DNA from: Chloroflexota bacterium
Lineage (GTDB): Bacteria; Chloroflexota; Limnocylindria; Limnocylindrales; CSP1-4
NCBI GenBank assembly: GCA_021801545.1
Contig: JAJYXX010000228.1
Coordinates: 1-5,778, forward strand
Reading direction: 5' to 3'
Length of the DNA stretch: 5,778 bases
Positions 5,690 to 5,778 of this stretch are shown here, piece by piece. Made by a program: the position numbers and the translations under genes. How positions within the stretch are numbered: position 1 is the stretch's first letter; the number at the start of each line of letters is the position of its first letter. The notes beneath the pieces are model-generated. The model did no database searches. It was not told the origin of the DNA and was given only the letters and a program-made list of their open reading frames with translations.

Positions 5690-5778
5690 GACGCTCGACG
5701 TTGTGGCTCGCGGCACTCGCCGTCGACGTTGTCGCCGGCGAGCCGCCGGCTGCGATCCACCCGGTCGTGGTCTCCGGT
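5686..5778 (+). CDS. cbiB: Adenosylcobinamide-phosphate synthase CbiB/CobD, N-terminal fragment
   Basis: Only 31 codons are in the window and the frame is open to the right edge. The start GTG 5686 overlaps the cbiZ stop as GTGA. A hydrophobic N-terminal helix with LAALAVDVVAGEPPAAIHPV reproduces the family opening (A..LD...G.PP...HPV...G) of the membrane enzyme that attaches aminopropanol (phosphate) to adenosylcobyric acid. Following cbiZ, it would rebuild the arm that CbiZ removes. Confidence is high for so short a piece because the motif and the context agree. The symbol is cbiB in Salmonella usage and cobD in Pseudomonas usage. Confidence 0.85.
   Translation, partial: MRRSTLWLAALAVDVVAGEPPAAIHPVVVSG

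Noticed and set aside
4163..5716. Long minus-strand open frame (517 codons) opposite cobS and cbiZ
   Set aside because: It is a GC-driven shadow: low-complexity Ala/Arg/Pro/Thr composition, no motif, and it lies opposite two genes with clear family motifs.
5671..5744. 12-bp direct repeat CGCCGGCGAGCC at 5671-5682 and 5733-5744
   Set aside because: Both copies encode an Ala-Gly-Glu-Pro stretch in coding sequence with strong GC bias, so coincidence is the simplest reading.

Overview
This is a GC-rich window from a bacterial chromosome. All genes are on the + strand and packed with 1-8 bp overlaps. It holds the end of an unrelated permease gene, a 516 bp regulatory gap, and then most of a cobalamin (vitamin B12) uptake and salvage operon that runs off the right edge. 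The high GC, frequent GTG starts and gene complement would fit Chloroflexota or Actinomycetota. No marker gene is present, so the lineage stays open.

Layout: (1) 1-366, C-terminal third of an NCS1-type nucleobase/vitamin permease. (2) 367-882, no gene. This gap holds a small GC hairpin, a cluster of direct and inverted repeats (495-555), a weak promoter candidate, a clear cobalamin riboswitch (aptamer about 604-728), and an expression platform ending in a 9-bp stem that buries the btuF ribosome-binding site. (3) 883-3670, the corrinoid ABC importer: lipoprotein BtuF, permease BtuC and ATPase BtuD. (4) 3670-5778, the corrinoid processing genes: cobO (adenosyltransferase), cobS (last step of nucleotide-loop assembly), cbiZ (adenosylcobinamide amidohydrolase) and the first 31 codons of cbiB/cobD (adenosylcobinamide-phosphate synthase).

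Together the genes describe salvage and probable remodelling. BtuFCD imports corrinoids and CobO adenosylates the cobalt. CbiZ cuts the aminopropanol arm to give adenosylcobyric acid, CbiB re-attaches an aminopropanol (phosphate) arm, and CobS joins the activated cobinamide to the lower-ligand riboside. The kinase/guanylyltransferase step (CobU/CobP/CobY) and lower-ligand activation (CobT) are not in the window, and neither is any corrin-ring synthesis gene. The whole unit appears to be repressed by adenosylcobalamin through the riboswitch.

No unknown system was found. The points most worth a second look are the repeat array upstream of the riboswitch, the SD-sequestering stem, a BtuD without the usual Q-loop glutamine, and a CobO that lacks both the N-terminal extension and the conserved aromatic partner of its GFTW motif.
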